A stretch of 64,000 nucleotides of DNA, taken from positions 1,364,001 through 1,428,000 of the forward strand of contig CAVYWD010000002.1 in NCBI GenBank assembly GCA_963772225.1. The letters run 5' to 3'. The DNA comes from CAVYWD01 sp963772225 (lineage in GTDB: Bacteria > Myxococcota > Myxococcia > Myxococcales > UBA5297). A program made the translations under genes and the position numbers. Every line of letters begins with the position of its first letter. The first letter of the stretch is position 1. Below the pieces are notes generated by a model. That model ran no database searches. It was given only the letters and a program-made list of their open reading frames with translations, and had not been told where the DNA came from. Shown piece by piece: positions 44,461-52,879 of this stretch.

Positions 44461-45813
44461 TCAGGGCGGCCGCTCCCCCACCTCGAGCGACTCCAGCGCG
44501 TCGCCGAGGAGGGCCACCGCCTCGTCGGCCTGCGCCGCGGTGAGCACGAGCGGCGGGTTCACCCGCACCCGCGGCGCGTAGGCCATGGTGAGCAGCCCGC
44601 GCTCGAGCAGCGCCCGGAAGAGCGCGCGGCAGCGCTCCTTGGGCCAGAGCGCGCCGGACTCGTCGACGAGGTCGAACCCCAGGAAGAGCCCCTCGCCGCG
44701 GACATTCGCGATGGCCGGGCGCCGCGCCGCGAGCGACTCGAGCCCCCGCTTCAGGCGCGCGCCCACCTCGCGAGCGCGCTCGGCGAGCCCCTCGTCGCGG
44801 ATGATGGCCACCGCCGAGGCCACCGCCGCCGACGCCAGCGGGTTGCCGCCGTAGCTCGAGCTGGAGAAGCTCGGCAGCGACCAGGGCTCGGCGCGCGCGA
44901 CCTCCTCGCGGGCGAGCACGCCGCTCACCGGGAAGCCGCCGCCCAGGGACTTGCCGACGGTCATGATGTCCGGGAGGACGCCGGTGTGCTCCACCGCGAA
45001 CGCGCGCCCGGTGCGGCCGAACCCGGTGATCATCTCGTCGGCGATGAGCAGCGCGCCGCGCTCTTTCGCGAGCGCCGCCAACCTCGGCAAGAACTCCGGC
45101 GGCGGCACCAGGTTCCCGGACGTCCCCTGCATCGGCTCGATCAGGACGGCCGCCAGGCTCCCGGCGCTCTCGCGGTCGAGCTTCTCGCGCGCGAAGTCCA
45201 CGCAGGCGAGGTCGCACTTGGGGTACGAGAGCCTCAAGGGGCAGCGCGAGCAGTCGGCGAACGGCGTGAGGATGGCGCCCGGCGCCAGCGGCCCCAGGCC
45301 GCGCTTGAAGTCGCTGCCCATCTGCGCGAGCGCTCCCGCGGTCTTGCCGTGGAAGCCGCCCCAGAACGAGAGGACCTCGAACTTGCCCGTGAAGGCGCGC
45401 GCGAGCCTCAGCGCGCTCTCCACCGCCTCCGAGCCGCCGGAGTAGAGCTGCAGGCGGGTGAGGTGCCGCGGCGCCAGCGAGACCACCGCCTCCAGCGCGC
45501 GGACCCGCGCCTCGGAGGTGAAGGACCCGACGTGGCTCTTCTCGAGCTGCTCCGCCAGGGCGCGCGTGTAGCGCGGGTGGGCGTAGCCGAGCGCCGCGAC
45601 CCCGACGCCCGCCACCAGGTCGAGGAAGCGGTTCCCGTCCACGTCGATGAGCTCGGCGCCCTCGCCGCGCGCGATGGCGATGCCGGCGTGCGCGGCGATG
45701 GCCTGCGAGCCCGGCGCCAGGTGCAGCGCCTCGCGCTCGCGCAGCGCCTGCGAGCGCGGGCCCGGCAGCGGCGTCGCCACCCGGCGGCTCGCGCGCGCGA
45801 AGAAGGCCCTCAT
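44461..45813 (-). CDS. class III PLP-dependent aminotransferase
   Basis: 450 aa; ATG at 45813 overlaps the end of the phosphatidyltransferase gene by 4 bp. Class III landmarks: VDGNRFLDLVAGVGVAALGY, LYSGGSEAVESALRLARAFT, LLIADEMITGFGRTGRAFAV (PLP-binding Asp) and PDIMTVGKSLGGGFPVSGV with the Schiff-base lysine. A Cys cluster (FADCSRCPLRLSYPKCDLAC) sits mid-chain, as in some polyamine/diamine aminotransferases. It swaps an amino group between an omega-amino donor and a keto acid or keto-sugar. Within this cluster, amination of a keto-inositol or synthesis of an amino head group is a reasonable hypothesis. Confidence 0.87.
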   Translation of the reverse strand: MRAFFARASRRVATPLPGPRSQALREREALHLAPGSQAIAAHAGIAIARGEGAELIDVDGNRFLDLVAGVGVAALGYAHPRYTRALAEQLEKSHVGSFTSEARVRALEAVVSLAPRHLTRLQLYSGGSEAVESALRLARAFTGKFEVLSFWGGFHGKTAGALAQMGSDFKRGLGPLAPGAILTPFADCSRCPLRLSYPKCDLACVDFAREKLDRESAGSLAAVLIEPMQGTSGNLVPPPEFLPRLAALAKERGALLIADEMITGFGRTGRAFAVEHTGVLPDIMTVGKSLGGGFPVSGVLAREEVARAEPWSLPSFSSSSYGGNPLASAAVASAVAIIRDEGLAERAREVGARLKRGLESLAARRPAIANVRGEGLFLGFDLVDESGALWPKERCRALFRALLERGLLTMAYAPRVRVNPPLVLTAAQADEAVALLGDALESLEVGERPP

Positions 45814-46598
45814 GCCCGCCTCCCGGGCCGCGGACCGGCTCGCTCGAGCGCGCGCCGCGCCGCGAAGAGCAGCTGCAGCGCCGCCGCGTTGGAGAAGGCC
45901 GCCACGCCGCCCACCAGCACGAGCGTCGCCGGGTGCACCGCGCCCAGCGGCGTGCCCAAGAAGCGGCTCAGCTCCGGGCCGATGATGAGCGCCGCGACGA
46001 GGTAGGTGAGCCGCTCGTGGCGGCGCATCAGGCCGCTGGGCAGGTCGAGCCCCACCGCCTCCGACTTGGCGCGCACGTAGCTCACCATCACCGAGCCGAT
46101 GAGCGCGAAGAGCGGGATGGACATCTGCCACGCCGAGGCCCGGTAGAAGACCGCGAGCCCCAGGAGCGGGAGCATGTCCGACCAGCGGTCGAGGACCGCG
46201 TCGAGCACCTCGCCGCGGTCGCTGGCGAGCCCGCGCTCGCGGGCGACGAGCCCGTCCAGCGCGTCGAGCACCGCGCCACCCAGGACCCAGGCGCCGGCCG
46301 TGGAGAAGTGGCCCGCGGCGACGAAGCCCGCCCCCACCGCGGAGAAGCCCACCGAGGTCCAGGTGAGCGCGTCCGGCGAGACGCCCAGCCGCACCAGCCC
46401 CCGGCCGGCGAGGCGGAAGCTCCAGTAGAACGCCTCGAGCAGCCACCGGCCCAGGAGCGCCGTCCCGCCGACGCGCTCCACCCGCTCCTCGCGGACCCGC
46501 CCGACGAGTGCGGTGCGGACCCCGTAGGCGCCGACGATGGCGAATGCGAGCGCGGTGACGAGCAGCGTCGAGCTCGGAAGGAGGTAGAGCGGGTTCAT
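45810..46598 (-). CDS. CDP-alcohol phosphatidyltransferase (phosphatidylinositol-phosphate synthase-like)
   Basis: 262 aa from ATG 46598. Six membrane helices and the signature D-G-x2-A-R-x8-G-x3-D-x3-D seen as LDALDGLVARERGLASDRGE followed by VLDAVLDRWSD. It condenses a CDP-activated lipid with an alcohol, giving a phospholipid plus CMP. It starts 25 bp after the inositol-3-phosphate synthase stop and overlaps the aminotransferase start, so the three genes form one operon. That suggests myo-inositol 3-phosphate as the acceptor, as in actinobacterial and Bacteroides PIP synthases. Confidence 0.85.
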   Translation of the reverse strand: MNPLYLLPSSTLLVTALAFAIVGAYGVRTALVGRVREERVERVGGTALLGRWLLEAFYWSFRLAGRGLVRLGVSPDALTWTSVGFSAVGAGFVAAGHFSTAGAWVLGGAVLDALDGLVARERGLASDRGEVLDAVLDRWSDMLPLLGLAVFYRASAWQMSIPLFALIGSVMVSYVRAKSEAVGLDLPSGLMRRHERLTYLVAALIIGPELSRFLGTPLGAVHPATLVLVGGVAAFSNAAALQLLFAARRALERAGPRPGRRA

Positions 46599-46623
46599 CG
46601 CCCCTGACGAATCCTTCTCGCCT

Positions 46624-47952
46624 CTACTGCGGCGACAGCGGCAGGTCCTCTCCGTAGTAGTCGAGGCCCAGGTGGTCGAGCGCGGCCTCGCCACCCAGGC
46701 GACGTAGGGTGTTCTTGAGCTTGGTCGCCTGGATGAAGAGGTCGTTCTCCGGCGCCAGTCCTTCGCGCGCCATGGGGCTCTTGAAGTAGAAGGAGAGCCA
46801 CTCCTGGACGCCGCGCCACCGCGCCCTCTGCGCGAGGTCCATGAACAGCGCCAGGTCGAGCACCAGCGGCGCGGCGAGGATGGAGTCGCGGCACAGGAAG
46901 TTCACCTTCACCTGCATCGGGTAGCCGAGCCACCCGAAGATGTCGATGTTGTCCCAGCCCTCCTTCTCGTCGCCGCGCGGCGGGTAGTAGTGGATGGCCA
47001 CTTTGTGCGAGTAGCTCCCGTAGAGCGACGGGTAGAGCTCGGGCTGGAGGATGGAGTCGAGGACGCCGCTCTTGGTCACTTCCTTGGAGCGGAAGTTCTG
47101 CGGGTCGTCGAGCACCTCGCCGTCGCGGTTGCCCAGGATGTTGGTGCTGAACCAACCGGAAAGGCCCAGCGCGCGCGTCTTGATCATGGGAGCGAGCGCG
47201 GTCTTCATCATGGTCTGGCCGCTCTTGAGATCTTTGCCGGCGACGGGGAGCCCACGGCGCCGCGCGAGCTCCTGGAGGGCCGGCAGGTCCGCCGAGAGGT
47301 TGGGCGTCCCGTTGACGAAGGGCACGCCCTCGCACAGCCCGGCGTAGGCGTAGAGCATGGTGGGGCTGACGGCAGGGTCGTCGGCGTCGAGCGCGCGCTC
47401 CAGGTTCTCGAGCGCGCCGCCCCACTTCGGCGCCGGGCGGTAGGCCTCGGTCGAGCCCAGGAACACCATGACCGCGCGGTCCGCGCCGAGCGATCGCTTG
47501 AAGTCGCGGATGTCGCGGCGCAGCGCCTCCACCTTGTCGCGGGCGGTCTCCTCGTCCTTGACGTGGTCGGCCGCGATGCGGCTCACGCGCGACGGGTCGT
47601 GCACCCCGCGCTTGGGCGCGACGGTCCTGAGCAGCGGCCGCGCCCGCTCCAGGTCCTCGCCGCTCAGGACGCTGGAGCGCTCCGCCACCGCGGCCGCGTC
47701 CTCGTTCACGATGTCCCAGGCACCGAAGGCGAGGTCATTGAGCGAGGCGAGAGGGACCAGGTCGCGCAGGGGCAAGACCCGGCCCTCGGTGCGCTTGCCC
47801 AGCCGCGCCGTCCCCAGCTGTGTGAGCGAGCCGACGGGCCGCGCGAGGCCGCGCCGAACGAGCTCCACCCCCGCCATGAACGTCGTCGACACCGCCCCCA
47901 GCCCTGGCATGAGCACGGCCAGCCGGCCCGTCGGTCTCTCGAGCTTCGCCAT
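46624..47952 (-). CDS. ino1: myo-inositol-3-phosphate synthase
   Basis: 442 aa from ATG 47952 (GGGGGAG upstream). N-terminal Rossmann LAVLMPGLGAVSTTFMAGVE binds NAD. The catalytic region has GKDLKSGQTMMKTALAPMIK, STNILGNRDGEVLDDPQNFR and SKEVTKSGVLDSILQ, matching the Ino1 signature (G-N-N-D-G...F-R-S-K-E). Later FLCRDSILAAPLVLDLALFM is also conserved. It converts glucose-6-phosphate to 1D-myo-inositol 3-phosphate. It is the first gene of the cluster running down to 41796. Confidence 0.93.
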   Translation of the reverse strand: MAKLERPTGRLAVLMPGLGAVSTTFMAGVELVRRGLARPVGSLTQLGTARLGKRTEGRVLPLRDLVPLASLNDLAFGAWDIVNEDAAAVAERSSVLSGEDLERARPLLRTVAPKRGVHDPSRVSRIAADHVKDEETARDKVEALRRDIRDFKRSLGADRAVMVFLGSTEAYRPAPKWGGALENLERALDADDPAVSPTMLYAYAGLCEGVPFVNGTPNLSADLPALQELARRRGLPVAGKDLKSGQTMMKTALAPMIKTRALGLSGWFSTNILGNRDGEVLDDPQNFRSKEVTKSGVLDSILQPELYPSLYGSYSHKVAIHYYPPRGDEKEGWDNIDIFGWLGYPMQVKVNFLCRDSILAAPLVLDLALFMDLAQRARWRGVQEWLSFYFKSPMAREGLAPENDLFIQATKLKNTLRRLGGEAALDHLGLDYYGEDLPLSPQ

Positions 47953-48471
47953 GAACTCCCCCCGCCGGCGCCGCCGGCCCCGAGCCCCACCCGGGGCCGC
48001 CGCCCCGAGCCCTCCGCCGCCGGGCTTCGAAACCCAATCCGAACGCGAGCACCCCTGATTCGAAACCTGCGTCGCGCCGCGCGAGCGCGCCCGCGGCAGG
48101 CCATCGCCGTTCCCGTTCGGGCGTCGCCCGCGAGGGGCTCGCTCGTCGTCGGGGTGGCGCGTCGGTTCGAGGACATGGCCGGCCGGCGCCAAAGCGCCAG
48201 AGACCTCAATTAGGCACCGGTCCGCTCAGGGGCAACCGGCGCGCTCCGCGGGCCCCGCGAGGGAGCGGCGACTCGGCATGACTTAAGCGCGCGATCTTTC
48301 GGGGTCACCATGCCCGCTCGCGTCCGACCCGCGGAACGACAGCGCGCCCGGGCGCCGCGAGCCGCTCGTCGACCCGGCAGCCGGGTGAGATTTTGCGAAA
48401 CTATATTGTGCACAATGTATCTTAAAGACCACCGAACCGCGGCACCCCGCCGCCGAACCCGGAGAACGAGC
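47953..48471. other. divergent intergenic region between ino1 and catalase-like gene
   Basis: 519 bp with no gene. The half next to ino1 is extremely GC rich; the 50 bp before the catalase-like gene contain the AT-rich operator/promoter listed at 48402-48419. Confidence 0.6.
48402..48419. promoter_or_regulatory. palindromic OhrR/MarR-type operator
   Basis: ATTGTGCACAAT (48405-48416) is a perfect dyad, extended to TATATTGTGCACAATGTA with one mismatch. It is a rare AT-rich patch 53 bp before the catalase-like ATG, overlapping a TATATT-like -10. The second gene of the operon is a MarR/OhrR regulator, so autoregulation at this site is likely. Confidence 0.65.
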
Positions 48472-49452
48472 ATGGAGACCCCGAGCACCCACTGGCAGGA
48501 GCACATCGGCGCCGACGAGGCGCGGCGCTATGGCGACTACGCCCGGTCCTTCGCCGCGCTGCAGGCCCAGATGTCCAGTCGGTACGGCCCCGGCCGGGCC
48601 CTGCACCGGCAGACGCACCTCGGCCTCGCCGCCGAGCTCGAGGTCCTTCCCGATCTTCCGGCGCCCGCCCGCCACGGGCTGTTCACCCAACCCGGGAGAC
48701 ACGCGGCCTGGGTCCGCCTGTCCAACGGTGGACCGGACCGCAAGGCGGACCACCGCCCAGACATCCGCGGCTTCTCCGTCAAGGTGCGCGGTCTGTCCGG
48801 CCCCGGCGCCCTGGGCGGGGAGACCGACTGTCAGGACTTCGTCCTCATCGACCGCGCGAGCTTCGGCTTCCCCAACAGCGACGAGTTCGTCGGCACCGTG
48901 CTGCACGCGGTGAAGGGGCCGGTCCCGCTGGCGCGGTACCTGATCGGCCGGTATGGCTTGTTCGGCGGGCTCCGGTGGCTCAAGCGGCTGGGCAAGAGCC
49001 AAAGGAAGGTGTTCGCCGGGTTCGCCGGCGAGCCGTTCCACTCGGCGGCGCCGATCGCCTGCGGCCCGTACGCTGCCAAGGTCCGCCTGGTCCCGGTGGG
49101 CCAGGAGCCCGCGCGGCGCCATCCGCCCGACTGGGCCCAGGACGTCCGCGACCGGCTGGCCCGCGGGCCGCTCACCTTCGAGCTCCAGCTGCAGTTCTTC
49201 GTGAGCGAGGCGGTCACTCCCATCGAGGACGCCTCCAAGGAGTGGCCGGAGGCCGCCGCGCCCTTCGTCACCGTGGCGCGGCTCACCATCCCGCCTCAGG
49301 ACGAGCGCTCGCCCGAGGGACGGGAGCTGGCCGAGGCCATCGAGAAAGCCGCGTTCGATCCCTGGAAGGCGCTCGCCGAGCACCGCCCGCTGGGCGACGT
49401 GATGCGGTCGCGGAAGGTCGTCTACTACGAGAGCCAGAAGGGCCGCGCGTGA
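48472..49452 (+). CDS. catalase-family haem protein (small catalase-like)
   Basis: 326 aa from ATG 48472 (CCCGGAGAAC upstream). The catalase core is visible: GLFTQPGRHAAWVRLSNG (strand with the R-x-S-N motif), DHRPDIRGFSVKVRGLSG (R-G-F-x-x-K), ETDCQDFVLIDRASFGFPNS and LTFELQLQFFVSEAVTPIED. It is shorter than classical catalases (about 480 aa), as in the SrpA/catalase-like group. The distal His and proximal Tyr of true catalases cannot be placed with confidence. It likely deals with organic or lipid peroxides, given the OhrR-like gene behind it. Confidence 0.8.
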   Translation: METPSTHWQEHIGADEARRYGDYARSFAALQAQMSSRYGPGRALHRQTHLGLAAELEVLPDLPAPARHGLFTQPGRHAAWVRLSNGGPDRKADHRPDIRGFSVKVRGLSGPGALGGETDCQDFVLIDRASFGFPNSDEFVGTVLHAVKGPVPLARYLIGRYGLFGGLRWLKRLGKSQRKVFAGFAGEPFHSAAPIACGPYAAKVRLVPVGQEPARRHPPDWAQDVRDRLARGPLTFELQLQFFVSEAVTPIEDASKEWPEAAAPFVTVARLTIPPQDERSPEGRELAEAIEKAAFDPWKALAEHRPLGDVMRSRKVVYYESQKGRA

Positions 49453-49490
49453 GAGGGCGCGAGCGCCCGCACCGCGCTGGAGACGACGTC

Positions 49491-49925
49491 ATGAGCGACG
49501 ACAGGCTCCGGCTGCGCCGGCAGATCTGCTTCCCTCTGTACGCGGCGACAAACGCGATGCTGCGGCTGTACCGCCCGCTGCTCGACGAGCTGGGCCTCAC
49601 CTACCCTCAGTACCTGGTGATGCTGGTGCTGTGGGAGGAGGACGGCCGTACGGTGGGCGACTTAGGCCGGGCGCTTCGCCTGGACTCGGGCACGCTGACG
49701 CCCCTGCTCAAGCGCCTTCAGGTCGCAGGCCTGGTGACGCGAGAGCGCAATGCCGAAGACGAGCGGAGGGTGATCATTTCGCTCACGACGGCCGGGAAGA
49801 GGCTCAAGGCCCGCGCCCGCGATGTCCCCGAGAAGCTCCTGTGCGGCGTGCCGCTGCCCGTCTCCGAGCTGGTGGAGCTCAAGCGCCGGCTCGAGGAGGT
49901 GGTGAGGGCACTGGACGCGGGGTGA
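49491..49925 (+). CDS. MarR/OhrR-family redox regulator
   Basis: 144 aa, 38 bp after the catalase-like gene. LRRQICFPLYAATNAMLRLY carries the N-terminal Cys (near residue 12) typical of OhrR peroxide sensors, followed by Tyr residues. The winged helix reads DLGRALRLDSGTLTPLLKRL and VTRERNAEDERRVIISLT. Oxidation of that Cys by organic hydroperoxide would release DNA. The palindrome at 48402-48419 is its probable operator. Confidence 0.86.
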   Translation: MSDDRLRLRRQICFPLYAATNAMLRLYRPLLDELGLTYPQYLVMLVLWEEDGRTVGDLGRALRLDSGTLTPLLKRLQVAGLVTRERNAEDERRVIISLTTAGKRLKARARDVPEKLLCGVPLPVSELVELKRRLEEVVRALDAG

Positions 49926-49934
49926 GGGCAGCCA

Positions 49935-49980
49935 CCCCGCAAGTTACCCCGCAAGTTACCCCGCATGTTACCCCGCAAGT
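49935..49980. repeat. 12-bp tandem repeats
   Basis: CCCCGCAAGTTA occurs three times (one with A to T change) plus a partial fourth unit, directly after the OhrR-type stop codon and at the 3' end of the convergent ATPase gene, overlapping its last codons. A slipped-strand variable site or transcription-end structure; no function assigned. Confidence 0.8.
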
Positions 49981-51470
49981 CGTCGGCAGCGGCGGCCCGA
50001 GCCGGAAAGATCGTCTTTGGTGCAAAGGAGCGCGCCGCACTCGCGCGAGCGCCCGCTCGGAATCAAGCGCCGCCTCGAAGGATTCTCCTGCCCAGCGGCC
50101 GTCGTGCGGTACTGCTGCTTTGAGCTTCGGGGCTTGTCGGGAATGGTCATCTCCAGGAGGCCGGCCTTGAGGAGAGGGGCCAAGACATGGTCCCGGAACT
50201 TGGTCCTGTTGGTGCGACCGAACGGAGCCAGCAGCTCTGGGAGCGACTTGGGCACCTTCGCGATTTCAAGGACTTGAACTTGGTCCCGACTTAGTCCCAA
50301 CTTGGTCCCCACTTGGGACACACTTGGGACACCCAGCGCCTCCGGCAGCACCGCCACCTTGAACGTCACAGTGACCACGCCAGCCTCGTCGGCAAATTTC
50401 GGAGCGGCGATGCCATAGGCTTGGCAGGTCTCCATCACGCGGTTCGTGCCGCGGCCCCAGACCTCGACGGCGCCCGTCCGATGGAACGCTCCTGCGATGA
50501 GCGGGTTGCGCAAGACCGATGGGTGCTCCTTCGCCAGCATCTCGGCGCGGATGCCAGTAGGGAAGTCGCCGACGCTGCGCACCTCGATGCGATCGTCGAA
50601 GACGGCGACCGCCACGTAGGAGCTGACCCGGCTGAAGTCGCGGTGGATGACCGCGTTGAGGATCACTTCTCGGAGCGCATCGGCCGGCACAGGCAGCCGG
50701 TCCTCGCGCTGGATGCTGCCCTTGGGGAAGCGCGCAGCGAGCGGCAGCGTCCGGTCGAGCCACGCGATCGCCTCGCGCACCATCGCGAACGCGTGAAGGT
50801 GCTCCTGCTTGTTGTCGAGGATGTCGCCCGTGATCGTCGTGCCTCGGAACCGACCGAGCTTCAGCAATGCTTGCGGATAGTCGGGCAGGAACCTCGTGCC
50901 GTACAGCACCTGCGCGGCCTGGGTTACCTGCCCGTCCACGCGCAGCCCGAGCCGGTCGAGAATGTCGCCGACGTCCATGCTCGTACCTGCCGAAAGCCGG
51001 CGTTGCTCAATTGCGGTCTGACGGGTCCGCAGGATTTCCTCGTGGTCCAGATCCTCAATGCGGACGCCGACCGCAGGCCGGTTCTCCCAGCGGTGGCGGC
51101 TGTGGTTCCGGTCGAGAAGGAGGCGCGAGTACTCCTCCTGTGACATCACCGTGGTCGTCGCGCCGACGCGCTGGTATGGCTTTCCCTCGAAGACGAACGG
51201 CGCATACTCCCTCGCGGAAGGCGCCTCGAGCACAATCACCGCTCGTTCCCCGCTGATGTCGACGCGCTCCATGTCGACGCGCGCCGCCGGCTCGAAGCGC
51301 CCGAGCATCGCAGCGATTTCGCGCATCGTGACGTCTGCGACCTGCTGGCCGACGAGCTTTCCGTCGGGTGATACGCCAACCAGGACGTAGCCTCCCTCGC
51401 CGTTCAGGAAGGCACAGAGCGTCTCGCCTGCGCGCCGCAGCTCCGCCGTCGAGCGCTTGAACTCGAGCAT
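49968..51470 (-). CDS. AlbA_2 (Schlafen-like) ATP-binding protein
   Basis: 500 aa from ATG 51470. The frame stays open upstream and reads QLAQLIAQGESEMLEFKRST, the usual beginning of this family, but has no standard start there, so the N-terminus may be misassigned. N-terminal AlbA_2 DNA-binding domain (LCAFLNGEGGYVLVGVSPDG), then ALREVILNAVIHRDFSRVSS and EVWGRGTNRVMETCQAYGI, a GHKL-like HATPase_c_4 domain, and a winged helix at the end. Such proteins act as putative transcriptional regulators or RecG-like factors and are common on mobile DNA. Base composition is lower in GC than the neighbours. Confidence 0.8.
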   Translation of the reverse strand: MLEFKRSTAELRRAGETLCAFLNGEGGYVLVGVSPDGKLVGQQVADVTMREIAAMLGRFEPAARVDMERVDISGERAVIVLEAPSAREYAPFVFEGKPYQRVGATTTVMSQEEYSRLLLDRNHSRHRWENRPAVGVRIEDLDHEEILRTRQTAIEQRRLSAGTSMDVGDILDRLGLRVDGQVTQAAQVLYGTRFLPDYPQALLKLGRFRGTTITGDILDNKQEHLHAFAMVREAIAWLDRTLPLAARFPKGSIQREDRLPVPADALREVILNAVIHRDFSRVSSYVAVAVFDDRIEVRSVGDFPTGIRAEMLAKEHPSVLRNPLIAGAFHRTGAVEVWGRGTNRVMETCQAYGIAAPKFADEAGVVTVTFKVAVLPEALGVPSVSQVGTKLGLSRDQVQVLEIAKVPKSLPELLAPFGRTNRTKFRDHVLAPLLKAGLLEMTIPDKPRSSKQQYRTTAAGQENPSRRRLIPSGRSRECGALLCTKDDLSGSGRRCRRLAG

Positions 51471-51538
51471 CTCGGATTCGCCTTGGGCGATAAGCTGCGC
51501 GAGCTGGGCTTGTGGAGCGATAGAGCGCAGCGCCCGCC

Positions 51539-52703
51539 CTATACGCCCACCGGGATCACGACGCTGAACGTCGTCCCCTTCCCCACTTCAGTCTCGAACG
51601 TCAGCGACCCGCCGTGCTTGTCGACCACGACCGCTCGTGCGATGGCCAATCCCTGGCCGGAGCCTTGGCCCACCGGCCGAGTGGTGAAGAACGGCTCGAA
51701 GACCCGGTCGTGGATCTCGGGGGCGATGCCGCACCCGGTGTCGGAGATGTCGACCCGCACCGACGCGCCCTCGGGGGAGCTCCGGACGGTGATGCGCCCC
51801 TTCTGCCCCGAGCTGCCGACGCCCTCGCGCACCGCCTGAGCGGCGTTGACCAAGAATCTGCAGGAACGCCTGGTTCAGGTCGCCCAGGTGGCACATCACC
51901 GGCGGCAGCTCGCCCAGGTGCGTCTCGATGTCCGCGACGTCCCGGTACACGTTTTGGGCGACGGCCAGGGTCGCCTCGAGCGCCGCGTTGAGGTCGGCCA
52001 GCGTCCTCTCGTTCCGCTCCGGCTGCGCGAACTGCTTCAAGGCAGCGACCATGGCGACCACTCGCTCGACCCCCTCGAGCGCCGAGGAGAGGGCCTTGGG
52101 CGCGTGGATCTCGATGAACTCGAGGTCCGCCTCCTCCTCGGCCTCCTGGAGCTTGGCCAAGAGCTCCGCGAACTCCGGCGCCCGCGCCACCTTCCCCAAC
52201 GCCTCCCGATACCGAGCGACGACGCCCTGCATCTCGGCGAAGGACTCCTCGAGAAAACGCAGGCTGTCGCCGATGAACTGCGCGGGCGTGTTGATCTCGT
52301 GGGCGAGCCCCGCGGCGAGCTGGCCGATCGCGCGCTGCCGGTGCGATTGGTGAAGCTCCGCCTCCAGGCGCTTGCGCACCGCGAGCTGCTCGACCATCGC
52401 ATTGAAGGCGGCCGAGAACTCCCCCATGAACTCCACGCGAACGGAGAAGTCGCCGGAGGCCACGCGCTGCGTCTGCCGCGTCAGGTTCCGCAGCCCCAGG
52501 ATCGCCGCCTTCAGGGCCTGCACGACTATGCCCCGCGAGTGGATGGACGGCAGCTTCAGGTCGCCGCGCGCGAGCCCGAGCGCCAGCGTCCGCACATCCG
52601 AGAGGTATCGGACCAGCGGCTCCAGCTCGCTTCCCGGTCCCAACTTCTCGGGGATGTTCCCTTCGGACAGCTCGCGCAAGAGGTTGACCGGAAAGTCGGG
52701 CAT
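51539..52703 (-). CDS. sensor histidine kinase, frameshifted
   Basis: 387 aa after removing one base. No membrane segment. HAMP/linker-like GLRNLTRQTQRVASGDFSVR, H-box LAAGLAHEINTPAQFIGDSL, a long coiled coil, then the break at 51850-51851 (extra C on + strand). Restored: QAFLQILVNAAQAVREGVGS (N-box), DISDTGCGIAPEIHDRVFEP (G1/F) and GSGQGLAIARAVVVDKHGGS (G2). All catalytic boxes are intact, so the protein is likely a working soluble kinase and the indel an error. A response regulator is not adjacent. Confidence 0.85.
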
Positions 52704-52879
52704 GCCGTCGCCTCGCGGTGCGGGCCGAGCGCCGCCGATTTCGAGCGTGCAAGGCGGAGACCACTCGAGCGCTCGCGGCGCTTTCTATGCGCGGAGGCCT
52801 CGGCGCAAAGTGAGACGGCCAGTCGGCCGCAACCCATGAAGTCGCGGCGCACCCTTCGCAGGCGCGCGAAGCAGGCCGC

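Noticed and set aside
49935..49980. CRISPR array
   Set aside because: Units are 12 bp, directly adjacent with no spacers; no cas gene.
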